DNA of 64,000 nucleotides, from contig NZ_SACJ01000001.1 in the NCBI RefSeq assembly GCF_004016525.1, positions 744,001 to 808,000 of the forward strand, in the 5' to 3' direction. This DNA comes from Flavobacterium sufflavum (GTDB lineage Bacteria > Bacteroidota > Bacteroidia > Flavobacteriales > Flavobacteriaceae). Under the pieces are notes generated by a model. That model searched no databases. It had not been told where the DNA came from and worked only from the letters and a program-made list of their open reading frames with translations. Positions 1-8,475 of this stretch are shown piece by piece (the stretch's first letter is position 1; each line of letters begins with the position of its first letter). A program made the translations under genes and the position numbers.

Positions 1-2
1 GA

Positions 3-1280
3 TTGAATACCTGGCGTTGTATTTCGCCTATTTACGGTAAAAATCTGGAGAACGTTGCCTTTACCGGAAGCGGAGTTTGGGACGGTTCAGGCGAAGTTTG
101 GAGACAGGTTAAAAAGGCTAAACTTACCGAAAGTCAATGGAAGAAATTTGTTGCTTCAGGCGGAGTTGTAAATAAAACACAAACAAGTTGGTATCCATCA
201 GAAGTTTTTATGAATGCATCTGAAGGTGCTGACCAAAATGTGCGTTTGGATTTAAAGACTAAAGAAGATTTTGAAACTATTCATGATTTTCTTCGTCCGG
301 TATTAGTTAGTATTCAAAACAGTAAAAGAGTTTTGTTTGATGGTCCTGTATTCCAAAATTCTCCAGCCTGGAATATTCATCCATTGATGATTGAGGATTT
401 AATTGTTCGCAATGTAACGGTTCGTAATCCTTGGTTTTCTCAAAATGGTGATGGATTGGATGTAGAATCCTGTAAAAATGTATTGGTAGAAAATTCCAGC
501 TTTGATGTGGGCGACGATGCTATTTGTATTAAATCAGGAAAGGATAAAGACGGTCGTGATCGTAAAAAACCTTGCGAAAATATTATCATCAGAAACAATA
601 TCGTTTATCATGGACACGGTGGTGTGACTGTAGGTAGCGAAATGTCCAGCGGTGTAAAAAACATGCACGTATCTAATTGTTCTTTTATGGGAACTGACGT
701 TGGATTGCGTTTTAAAAGTAACCGTGGTCGTGGAGGAGTTGTCGAAAATATCTTTATTTCGGATATTTATATGACTGATATTCCGTCACAGGCTATTTCT
801 TTCGACCTTTATTATGGAGGAAAATCAATTGCCGAGACTTTAGAAGAAGGAGGAACCAAGGTTGCTAATAAAGCACTTCCTGTTGATGAAAAAACACCAC
901 AGTTTAAGAATATTTCGATGAAAAACATCACTATTGCAGGAGCGCAACAGGCTGTGTTTTTACAAGGTTTGCCAGAGATGAACCTCGAAAATATCTCTAT
1001 TTCTAATTTGATTGCAAAAGCCGATAAGGGTGTTACCATTATTGATGGAACCGGAATTAAAATTAGCGATGCAAAATTTGATATTAAAGAGAGCAATGTA
1101 TTTACTATTTATAATGTAAAAAACAGCTCTTTGAACAATGTGGAAATCAATTCGACTTCTCCTAAAGCTGTTACTATTAATGGAGAAGTTTGCCAAAATA
1201 TTGATTTAACTTCTTCTCCAAATTTATCTAAGAAAACATTCATTGGGGACGCAGTTCCTAAAAAAGCAGTGAAATTATAA
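3..1280 (+). CDS. Glycoside hydrolase family 28 polygalacturonase (5' end outside window)
   Basis: Right-handed beta-helix pectinase that hydrolyses alpha-1,4-galacturonan or related pectic chains. The visible 425 codons carry the GH28 signatures in order: NGDGLD at about residue 148, VGDDAI at about 169, GHGG followed by VGSE at about 204, and RFKS at about 236, giving the paired catalytic Asp residues, the His and the substrate-binding Arg/Lys. The first visible codon is TTG. The N-terminal part of the family, including any signal peptide, is missing, so the gene almost certainly starts upstream of the window. It is followed by a strong terminator and then a PL10 pectate lyase on the same strand, which supports a pectin-degrading role. 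Exo versus endo action cannot be told from this. Confidence 0.93.
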   Translation: MNTWRCISPIYGKNLENVAFTGSGVWDGSGEVWRQVKKAKLTESQWKKFVASGGVVNKTQTSWYPSEVFMNASEGADQNVRLDLKTKEDFETIHDFLRPVLVSIQNSKRVLFDGPVFQNSPAWNIHPLMIEDLIVRNVTVRNPWFSQNGDGLDVESCKNVLVENSSFDVGDDAICIKSGKDKDGRDRKKPCENIIIRNNIVYHGHGGVTVGSEMSSGVKNMHVSNCSFMGTDVGLRFKSNRGRGGVVENIFISDIYMTDIPSQAISFDLYYGGKSIAETLEEGGTKVANKALPVDEKTPQFKNISMKNITIAGAQQAVFLQGLPEMNLENISISNLIAKADKGVTIIDGTGIKISDAKFDIKESNVFTIYNVKNSSLNNVEINSTSPKAVTINGEVCQNIDLTSSPNLSKKTFIGDAVPKKAVKL

Positions 1281-1297
1281 TAGAAAATTAAAATCCT

Positions 1298-1334
1298 AAA
1301 ATCTCCAAAATCGCCTGATTTTGGAGATTTTTTT
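1298..1334 (+). terminator. Rho-independent terminator after the GH28 gene
   Basis: A perfect 15-bp inverted repeat (1298-1312 with 1317-1331) has a GCCT loop and runs directly into a T tract. It separates the polygalacturonase from the pectate lyase. Confidence 0.85.
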
Positions 1335-1403
1335 ATCCAATGCTCTTAAACCAAATGTGTTTTTAATATTCTAAGTTATTACCACTCTCAAAACCAAAAA
1401 ACG

Positions 1404-2591
1404 ATGAATCCAACAAAAAAGAATTATTTAGCATTGCTGATGGCATTTGTGTTATCAGGTACTTTTGTAAATGCACAATCAGACAAGAAAGCTGATGATA
1501 TTAGTACGAAGCCATTTGGCGATAGCGAAAGACATTGGTATGGGATTAAAGATGCTACTAATTTAGTAAATCCAGTTCCTAATCAACCTAAATATCCCGA
1601 GTCCGATTACACGAAAATTGCCGACAATATGATTCTTTTTCAGCGTGCTAATGGTGGCTGGCCTAAGAATTATGATATGAAGGCTATTTTAACTCCGGAG
1701 CAAGTCGAGAAAGTAGCTTCGACCAAAGCTATTTTGCACACTACTTTTGACAACGAGACGACTTATACACATATTTATTATTTGGCGCAGGTTTATACGG
1801 CTACTAAAATTGAAAAATACAAAGTAGCCTGTGAAAAAGGAATTCAGTTTATACTCGATGCCCAATATGCTAATGGAGGCTGGCCGCAATATTTCCCTTT
1901 AGAAAAAAATTACAGTCGTCATATTACTTTCAATGATGGGGCTTATATGGGAATTATCAATTTGCTGGATAAGATAGTCAATAATAATCCGAATTTTTCT
2001 TTTGTAGATGCTGCATTAAGGTCGAAAGTTACTCAGGCTTACAATAAAGGAATTGATTGTATTTTAAACATGCAAATTAAGGATAAGGGTAGGCTTACCG
2101 CCTGGTGTCAGCAACATGACGAAGAAACTTTGGCTCCGGCCTGGGCACGAAAATTTGAACCGCCAAGTATTTGTAATGCAGAAAGTGTTGGTGTTGTTTT
2201 GTTTTTGATGAAAATAAAAAATCCAAGTGACAGAATTATTCAATCGATACAAAGTGCTGTAAAATGGTTTGCCGATTCTAAAATTTACAACACCAGAGTT
2301 GAATCTTTTGAGATAGAAGCATTCGAATCCAAATACAAAACGGTGAAACGAGATGTTAGAGTAGTAGCCGATGCTACGGCTCCGCCTATCTGGACGCGTT
2401 ATTATGAGTTAGGTACTGATAAACCTTTGTTTTCCGACCGCAACAGCGAGTTGTTGTATTCGCTGGCTGAGGTGAGTGTGGAGCGTCGCAGTGGTTATGC
2501 CTGGTATACTTATGAGCCTCAAAAAGCACTTGATAAATATGCAGAATGGCAAAAGAAATATGCAGTGGCTAATAATGTTTTACAGCCATAA
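1404..2591 (+). CDS. Secreted pectate lyase, polysaccharide lyase family 10
   Basis: Cleaves polygalacturonate by beta-elimination. A signal peptide ends near residue 24 (VNAQ). The mature part matches PL10 along its length: RANGGWPKNYD near residue 80, a DNETTY stretch, ANGGWPQYFP near 157, FNDGAYMG, and a C-terminal segment with a conserved RYYELGT and an ERRSGYAWY motif. At 395 aa it is the usual length of a single-domain PL10 enzyme. Export is by the Sec pathway; no T9SS sorting domain is visible at the C-terminus, so a periplasmic location is likely. It stands between two terminators, so it is probably monocistronic. Confidence 0.92.
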   Translation: MNPTKKNYLALLMAFVLSGTFVNAQSDKKADDISTKPFGDSERHWYGIKDATNLVNPVPNQPKYPESDYTKIADNMILFQRANGGWPKNYDMKAILTPEQVEKVASTKAILHTTFDNETTYTHIYYLAQVYTATKIEKYKVACEKGIQFILDAQYANGGWPQYFPLEKNYSRHITFNDGAYMGIINLLDKIVNNNPNFSFVDAALRSKVTQAYNKGIDCILNMQIKDKGRLTAWCQQHDEETLAPAWARKFEPPSICNAESVGVVLFLMKIKNPSDRIIQSIQSAVKWFADSKIYNTRVESFEIEAFESKYKTVKRDVRVVADATAPPIWTRYYELGTDKPLFSDRNSELLYSLAEVSVERRSGYAWYTYEPQKALDKYAEWQKKYAVANNVLQP

Positions 2592-2615
2592 ACGATTTAA
2601 TTTTTGAAATATTTG

Positions 2616-2641
2616 AAAGACAGTGAAAGCTGTCTTTTTTT
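2616..2641 (+). terminator. Terminator after the pectate lyase gene
   Basis: An 8-bp stem (2616-2623 with 2630-2637) with a six-base loop is followed by a run of seven or more T. Confidence 0.75.
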
Positions 2642-2900
2642 ATGTATTTTCTTTTTTGCTTGATCAAAAAAGAAACAAAAAAATCAAGTCTTACGCTTCC
2701 TCGTCGGTCAAATTAGTTTTCGAATGCTAAAAGAAAAGAACTCGTCCCGAAAGCTTTCGGGACTCAAACAGCTTTTCTTTTTACGCATTCTTCAAACATT
2801 TGACACTCGACTGCGGAAGATAAGGATGGTTAAATCTCGGAAATAACAATATTTTGAGCTATAGTTGAGTACAAATAGTGTGTTTTTTACACTTTATTTT
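2642..2900. repeat. Gene-free intergenic element with long imperfect inverted repeat
   Basis: No gene is seen in the interval between the pectate lyase and GH97 genes. From about 2690 to 2823 the sequence folds back on itself. Left parts at 2690-2738 pair imperfectly with 2771-2823: GTCAAAT...GAATGC and TAAAAGAAAAG have complementary partners. The centre is a perfect 20-bp palindrome at 2744-2763 with core CCCGAAAGCTTTCGGG. Just before it, 2659-2689 is A-rich (AAAAAAGAAACAAAAAAATC). The shape suggests a dispersed non-coding repeat rather than a decayed gene. Confidence 0.6.
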
Positions 2901-2930
2901 TTTGAAACGGATAAATATTTGGTATTTTTG
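2901..2930 (+). promoter_or_regulatory. Bacteroidota-type promoter for the GH97 gene
   Basis: TTTG at 2901-2904, an 18-nt spacer and TATTTTTG at 2923-2930 match the TTTG / TAnnTTTG consensus of the Bacteroidota primary sigma factor. The start codon lies 30 nt downstream. Confidence 0.6.
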
Positions 2931-2959
2931 GCTTTACTAACCTTAATTATAAACTTAAA

Positions 2960-4939
2960 ATGACCATTTCTGTTTTAAATCATTTGAAATTAGCCAATTT
3001 CAGATTCTTTTTTTACCTCTTTTTATTCAGTTTTTTTGTTGCCAATGTACAGGCACAACAAGTTGTCAGTCCTGACGGAAAACTGACTGTAAACCTAGTT
3101 GTCAATAATGGAACGCCCACTTACAGTGTTTCCTATAAAGGGAAATTGTTTTTAGAACCATCACCTATTGGCTTAAAAACTAATGTAGGGGATTTTAGCA
3201 CCGGATTAGAATTAAAAGACAAGCAAATCCAAAACAAAATTGATGAAATCTATCAATTGCCAAATATTAAGAAAAGCGAGGTTCATTATGTAGCCAATGA
3301 AGCTGTTTTTTCTTTTTCAAAAGATAGTAAAGTAGCTATTGATGTTATTTTCAGGGTGAGCAATAATGATGTGGCTTTTAAATACAAAGTATATCCACAA
3401 AAACAGGCTCTTGCGGCTGTTGTAAAAGAGGAAGCCTCAGGTTTTTTATTTCCTGCGGGAACAACTACATTTCTTTCGGCACAAAGTAAAGCAATGGCCG
3501 GTTGGTCTAGAACAATGCCAAGTTACGAGATTCCATATACTGTAGATGCTGCTGTAGGTAAGAACGGAAATGGTGATGGCTATACTTTTCCTTGTCTTTT
3601 CAAATTAAAAAGTGGTGGCTGGATTTTGGTATCCGAAACAGGAGTAGACAGTCAATATTGCGCTAGTAAATTAATAGGTCATGAAAATGGTTTATATACT
3701 ATTGGTTTTCCAATGGAAGGTGAAAACAATGGCAATGGTTCATCGGCTCCCGGGATTGCACTTCCTGGCGAAACGCCTTGGCGAACGATTACTATTGGAG
3801 AAACATTGGAACCTATCGTTACAACCACCGTTCCTTTTGACTTAGTAAAACCTCGTTACGAAGCTTCTCAAAAATACCAATATACTAAGGGAACTTGGAG
3901 TTGGATTATTGGTATGGATAAAAGTATGAATTATGATGAACAACTACGATATATCAATTTTAGTGCAGACTTGGGCTATCAAACACTTTTAGTGGATGCG
4001 CTTTGGGATACCCAAATTGGACGTGATAAAATAGCTACTTTGTCAAAATATGCGGCAAGCAAAGGTGTTGGTTTGTATTTATGGTACAATTCTAACGGAA
4101 ATTGGAATGATGCCCCGCAAAGTCCCAGAGGAATTATGAATAACACGATTGCCCGACGCAAGGAAATGGCCTGGATGAAAAGCATTGGTATTAAGGGAAT
4201 CAAAGTGGACTTTTTTGGAGGTGATAAACAGGAAACGATGAAGTTGTACGAAGATATTTTGTATGACGCTAACGATTATGGAATTCTGGTTATTTTCCAC
4301 GGAACAACCCTGCCTCGCGGTTGGGAAAGAATGTATCCTAATTATGTGTCAAGCGAAGCTGTTTTGGCAAGTGAGAATCTGTTTTTTGGACAAAAAAGTT
4401 GTGATTTAGAAGCTTTTAGCGCTACGTTACACACTTTTATCCGTAATACTGTGGGAAGTATGGATTTTGGAGGAAGCGCGCTGAACAAATTTTATAATGA
4501 TAAAAATATTCCAAACAAAGGCTCTAAACGAATGACTTCTGATGTTTATGCCCTGGCAACGGCGGTGTTGTTTCAAAGTAGCGTGCAGCATTTTGCCTTG
4601 GCACCAAACAATTTAACCGATGCTCCGCTCTGGGCTATCGATTTTATGAAAGCAGTGCCTACAACTTGGGATGAAGTTAAATTTATTGATGGTTATCCTG
4701 GAAAGTACGCCATATTAGCCCGTCGTCATGAGAACAAATGGTATGTAGCCGGAATTAATGCGCAGAAAGAAACGGTTAAAATTAAAGTAAAACTTTCTAT
4801 GATTGCTGCGGGTGCTGAATTGAAACAGTACGCTGATGATGCGCAATTGAATGGAAATCTAACCACCACAAAACTGAAAAAGAATCAGGAAATTGAAGTA
4901 ACGATTCCTTGTAATGGAGCTGTGGTGTTAGTGAATTAA
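2960..4939 (+). CDS. Glycoside hydrolase family 97 alpha-glucosidase/alpha-galactosidase
   Basis: SusB-related enzyme of 659 aa with a signal peptide ending near residue 33 (NVQAQ), an N-terminal beta-sandwich, a TIM barrel from about residue 310 (SWIIGMDKSMNYDEQ) and a C-terminal beta domain. In the barrel, GIKVDFFGGDKQ puts an Asp at residue 417. Inverting SusB-type members use Glu bases, whereas retaining alpha-galactosidase-type members of GH97 use an Asp nucleophile on this strand. The KVDFF context therefore favours the retaining type; this is inference, not shown. It probably acts in the periplasm on alpha-linked side chains released with pectin. It has its own promoter and terminator. 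Confidence 0.9.
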   Translation: MTISVLNHLKLANFRFFFYLFLFSFFVANVQAQQVVSPDGKLTVNLVVNNGTPTYSVSYKGKLFLEPSPIGLKTNVGDFSTGLELKDKQIQNKIDEIYQLPNIKKSEVHYVANEAVFSFSKDSKVAIDVIFRVSNNDVAFKYKVYPQKQALAAVVKEEASGFLFPAGTTTFLSAQSKAMAGWSRTMPSYEIPYTVDAAVGKNGNGDGYTFPCLFKLKSGGWILVSETGVDSQYCASKLIGHENGLYTIGFPMEGENNGNGSSAPGIALPGETPWRTITIGETLEPIVTTTVPFDLVKPRYEASQKYQYTKGTWSWIIGMDKSMNYDEQLRYINFSADLGYQTLLVDALWDTQIGRDKIATLSKYAASKGVGLYLWYNSNGNWNDAPQSPRGIMNNTIARRKEMAWMKSIGIKGIKVDFFGGDKQETMKLYEDILYDANDYGILVIFHGTTLPRGWERMYPNYVSSEAVLASENLFFGQKSCDLEAFSATLHTFIRNTVGSMDFGGSALNKFYNDKNIPNKGSKRMTSDVYALATAVLFQSSVQHFALAPNNLTDAPLWAIDFMKAVPTTWDEVKFIDGYPGKYAILARRHENKWYVAGINAQKETVKIKVKLSMIAAGAELKQYADDAQLNGNLTTTKLKKNQEIEVTIPCNGAVVLVN

Positions 4940-4977
4940 TTACAAAATAGAGTAATACTTCTTTAATAATTTAGGAG

Positions 4978-5006
4978 ACGTCCCGATTTTCGGGACGTTT
5001 TTTTTT
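4978..5006 (+). terminator. Terminator after the GH97 gene
   Basis: A perfect 9-bp stem, ACGTCCCGA (4978-4986) with TCGGGACGT (4990-4998), has a TTT loop and is followed by about nine T. Confidence 0.88.
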
Positions 5007-5083
5007 GCATTATTAGTAGAAATGATTTTTATAGAATTGAAAAACTTTGCTGAAATTTGTAAAAACAGATTCTGATAATTGCC

Positions 5084-5905
5084 ATGGAACAATCTCCCCA
5101 TAAAGTGGATAAGTATTACATCAAGAAAGTAGATGCCGATAAGAAAAGCATTTACTGTCACCACGATTTGATGGGAGAATTATTTGTTCCAACACACAAA
5201 CACGACAAGGCACAGTTGCTTTATGCTGAGGGCGATGTGGTTTTTGTAACTACCGAAACCAAAACTTATTTTCTTCCGGCGCGTCATTTTATCTGGATTC
5301 CTGGTGGAATTGAACACAGCATTGAGCCAAAATCGGAAAATGTAATGATGCGAAATTTGTATTTTCCTGTTGAGCAAAATGAAGATGTCTTTTATCAAAC
5401 CGAAGGTATTTATCCGGTTAATAACTTGCTGCTGCAGATGATGCTTTTTACCAATCGCTGGAATGGCGATCTGGAAAAGGGAACTTCCAATTTTGTGATT
5501 GCTAGTGCTATCAAAGCTATTCTGCCCCAAATTTGTTTAACTAATTTACCCTTAGAATTACCGCAGCCTAAAGATGAAAGACTGGGTAAAATTCTCCGTT
5601 TTATCGAAAATAATTTAGGTGAAACGATTCTGTTTGCTGATGTGGCCACTCAATTTGGCTATAGCGAACGCTCTCTGTATCGTCTGTTTCAAAAAGATTT
5701 AGGAATGTCTTTTATTCAATATTATACCATCCGACGCATTTTGAAAGCCATTGAATTGTTGTTAGAAAGAAAGCTTTCGGTAAAGGAAATTGCCCAGGAA
5801 GTGGGTTATAATAGTGTGCCTACTTTTAGCAATACTTTTTATAAGATTTTGAGACAGCGACCATCGGATTATTTAAATGGAGACGAAATCCTAAAAGGGA
5901 AATAG
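5084..5905 (+). CDS. AraC-family transcriptional regulator
   Basis: 273 aa with a cupin-like sensor half (about residues 20-130; cytosolic, no membrane segment) and a C-terminal pair of helix-turn-helix units. HTH1 covers about 184-207 (FADVATQFGYSERSLYRLF). HTH2 covers about 233-264 (VKEIAQEVGYNSVPTFSNTF), ending with the typical RPSDYL. It lies between the pectinase block and the efflux operon, all on the + strand, so it could regulate either. Adjacency (about 140 nt) favours the efflux operon. The effector cannot be read from the sequence. Confidence 0.88.
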   Translation: MEQSPHKVDKYYIKKVDADKKSIYCHHDLMGELFVPTHKHDKAQLLYAEGDVVFVTTETKTYFLPARHFIWIPGGIEHSIEPKSENVMMRNLYFPVEQNEDVFYQTEGIYPVNNLLLQMMLFTNRWNGDLEKGTSNFVIASAIKAILPQICLTNLPLELPQPKDERLGKILRFIENNLGETILFADVATQFGYSERSLYRLFQKDLGMSFIQYYTIRRILKAIELLLERKLSVKEIAQEVGYNSVPTFSNTFYKILRQRPSDYLNGDEILKGK

Positions 5906-6048
5906 TTGTTAATTGGTTGAAAAACAATGTGTTTTGTTTTTGTTGTTTTTTAACGAATGTCCGAAATGAATATGTTGTTGGCTTTTAAAGATTATCAGTC
6001 AACAAAAAAATGCAGGAACTTTGCACTTCAATATTATTTGAAGTATTC

Positions 6049-7407
6049 ATGTTACCTAAAAAATCCATTTGTCTGACAATTTCATTTTTCGAAAAAATGA
6101 TTTTTGTCTTTATTTTGTTAAGCTTTACCACTTTAAAAGCTCAGCAAAATAATTCTATTTCGCTTAAAGAGGCATTAAAAATTGCCAAAGAAAACAACAT
6201 CAGTATTCTAAAATCACAATTGGAAGTTCAGCTTTCCGAAGAAAATATCAAGGAAAATAAGGAACTTCGGTTGCCTGATGTGGAAATTGGCGGTGTTTAT
6301 TCCCGAATTACCAATTTGACTGAGTTTAAAGATGGCTTTTTAAAAGGAAGGGAAGTGGTGCATTCTATTCCTGAAATTTATGACATCAAAACCAATTTTA
6401 AAGTGCCTATTTATGCTGGAAACAAAATCAATAATGCTATTGAAATGGCCAAACAGCAAAGTAAAATGGCCCAGATACAAAAGGAAAAAGTAGCTAATGA
6501 TGTTCAATTGGAAGTTATTGCTACTTATCTGGAAATTTATAGGTTGATGGAATTGCAGGGAATTCTTGAAGAGAATATTAAAGAAGAGCACAATCGGTTA
6601 AAGGAAGTGCAATCGTTGCAAAAGCACAGAACAGTTACTAAAAACGAAGTTCTTCGTGCCGAATTGCAGCTTTCTGACCGTGAGTTGAGTGCGCTGAATA
6701 ATGCTAAAAATATCCAGATTTCGCTTCATAATTTCAAAACACTTTTACAATTACCCGAAGAGCAGGAAATTACCATTGATATCACTGCGAGTATTGATGA
6801 AAACGGAATCGATCCCTATGATTTTTACATGCATCATGCTTTGCAAAATGAAGAGATGCGAATTGCAAGTCAGGAAGTTGCTATCAGAAAAACCGAATTG
6901 AATTTGGTAAAAGGAAATTATTTTCCGCGAATCAATTTCTTTGGGAATTATGCTTTAAAATATCCCAATTATATGTTTTTTCCACCCGATCCGTATTTGT
7001 ATAGTCTAGGTCAGGTTGGGATTGAAGCGAGTTTTGATCTTTCGGGATTGTATAAAAACAAGACTAAAGTAAACATGGCAAATACCAAATTGCAGTGGCA
7101 GAAAATGCAGACTAAAAGCGTGCAAGATCAGGTAAAAGACGAGTTGTATAAAAATCACACCCAATATCAGGAAGTGGTCGAAAAGTTTAAAGTGGTCGAT
7201 AAAGCATTAGAATTAGCTGATGAAAACTATCGAATTGTAAAACTAAAATATCTCAATCAATTGGTCTTGATAACCGAAATGGTCGATGCCGACAATGCTT
7301 TATTACAGGCAAAATATACCAAAATAGCAACCCGAATTGATGCTGCGATGAAACATTACCAATTGTTGCATACGGCAGGATTACTGAACGAAGAATTTAA
7401 ATTATAA
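6049..7407 (+). CDS. TolC-family outer-membrane efflux protein
   Basis: Outer-membrane channel of a tripartite exporter. I choose ATG 6049 over an upstream in-frame ATG at 6010, because an ACTTTGC promoter-like box at 6018-6024 would overlap the upstream start and because residues from 6049 form a normal signal peptide ending at TLKAQ. The mature protein (452 aa in all) is rich in alternating long helices with two related halves, as expected for TolC/OprM proteins. The next gene starts 20 nt downstream, so channel, adaptor and permease appear to be one transcription unit. Confidence 0.88.
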   Translation: MLPKKSICLTISFFEKMIFVFILLSFTTLKAQQNNSISLKEALKIAKENNISILKSQLEVQLSEENIKENKELRLPDVEIGGVYSRITNLTEFKDGFLKGREVVHSIPEIYDIKTNFKVPIYAGNKINNAIEMAKQQSKMAQIQKEKVANDVQLEVIATYLEIYRLMELQGILEENIKEEHNRLKEVQSLQKHRTVTKNEVLRAELQLSDRELSALNNAKNIQISLHNFKTLLQLPEEQEITIDITASIDENGIDPYDFYMHHALQNEEMRIASQEVAIRKTELNLVKGNYFPRINFFGNYALKYPNYMFFPPDPYLYSLGQVGIEASFDLSGLYKNKTKVNMANTKLQWQKMQTKSVQDQVKDELYKNHTQYQEVVEKFKVVDKALELADENYRIVKLKYLNQLVLITEMVDADNALLQAKYTKIATRIDAAMKHYQLLHTAGLLNEEFKL

Positions 7408-7427
7408 TAAAAAGAGGAATACAACTG

Positions 7428-8474
7428 ATGGCAAATAAAAGTAAAAAAACAAGTCAATTTTTTCATGTTTTTGTAAAATTAGTAGCAACAGCGCTTATTG
7501 TGAGCGGAGTTGTTTTGGGAATTTGGTTTTATGTTTTTAATGCAAATAACGAAGAAACCAATGATGCCCAAATCGAGCAATATGTAACCCCGATTATGTC
7601 CCGAATTACAGGTTATGTGCAGGAAGTACGTTACGAAGAAAACCAGTTTGTACACAAGGGCGACACCTTATTATTGATTGATAATCGTGAATACAAATCC
7701 AAATTGGATGCGGCTTTGGCCGATGTGGCATTGGCAAAACAAAATACGGTGGTTGCCGAAAGAAATGTGGTTACTATGGCAAGCACAACAGCTATTGGCG
7801 AAGCCCAATTAAAGGCGGCTCAAACTAATCTTTGGAAAACTAAATTGGAATACCAACGATACAAGGCTTTGGTAGCTGAAGATGCAGCAACCGAACAGCA
7901 ATTAGAAAAAGTAAATGCCGATTATGAAGCTGCCCAGGCGCATTATCAGGAAATGAAAAACCGAATTCAAATGGCAAATTTGAGTACTTCTCAGGCTGCT
8001 GCTACGGTTCCATCGGTGCAATCGGTTATAGAGGCAAAGCAGGCCTTGGCGGATAATGCAGCCTTGTTTTTTTCGTATACCGTAATCGTTGCGCCTTATG
8101 ATGGATGGGTTGGAAAAAAAACAATCCAGCCCGGACAATTGATAAAAGAAGGACAAGCGGTGGTTTCGATTGTTAGTAAAGAAAAATGGATTACAGCCAA
8201 TTTTAAGGAAACCCAATTGCAATATTTAAAAGTGGGGCAGACAGTGAGCGTTGAAGCCGATGCTGTTGAAGGAATTGATTTTGTGGGAACAATTAGTTCG
8301 ATTTCGCCAGCCAGTGGTGCGCGATTTTCGTTGTTGCCGCCTGACAATGCCACGGGGAATTTCGTGAAAATTGAACAACGAATTCCGGTAAAAATCAAAC
8401 TCGAAGAAAATAATGCAAAAGCCGATTTTCTAAGAGCGGGAATGAATGTAAAAGTGATTGCTGAACATAGTTAA
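7428..8474 (+). CDS. HlyD/EmrA-family periplasmic adaptor
   Basis: 348 aa membrane-fusion protein linking the inner-membrane permease to the TolC-like channel. It has one N-terminal membrane anchor (about residues 14-37) and a first biotinyl-lipoyl half, SRITGYVQEVRYEENQFVHKGD. A coiled-coil hairpin covers about 95-185. The second lipoyl half and beta-barrel follow (VIVAPYDGWVGKKTIQPGQ, then GQTVSVEADA). The AQIEQYVTPI stretch after the anchor is typical of EmrA-like adaptors. Its stop codon lies one base before the permease start, indicating tight co-translation. Confidence 0.9.
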   Translation: MANKSKKTSQFFHVFVKLVATALIVSGVVLGIWFYVFNANNEETNDAQIEQYVTPIMSRITGYVQEVRYEENQFVHKGDTLLLIDNREYKSKLDAALADVALAKQNTVVAERNVVTMASTTAIGEAQLKAAQTNLWKTKLEYQRYKALVAEDAATEQQLEKVNADYEAAQAHYQEMKNRIQMANLSTSQAAATVPSVQSVIEAKQALADNAALFFSYTVIVAPYDGWVGKKTIQPGQLIKEGQAVVSIVSKEKWITANFKETQLQYLKVGQTVSVEADAVEGIDFVGTISSISPASGARFSLLPPDNATGNFVKIEQRIPVKIKLEENNAKADFLRAGMNVKVIAEHS

Positions 8475-8475
8475 A

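Noticed and set aside
3979..4300. Open frames on the opposite strand of the GH97 gene
   Set aside because: They lie entirely inside a well-supported coding sequence and show no domain features. The same holds for other antisense frames in this window.
1..4939. Canonical SusCD polysaccharide utilisation locus
   Set aside because: No SusC/SusD pair or hybrid two-component regulator is visible in this part of the window, though one could lie upstream of base 1.
6010..6048. Upstream in-frame start for the TolC-like gene
   Set aside because: Overlaps a promoter-like ACTTTGC box and would place extra residues before a good signal peptide; 6049 preferred.
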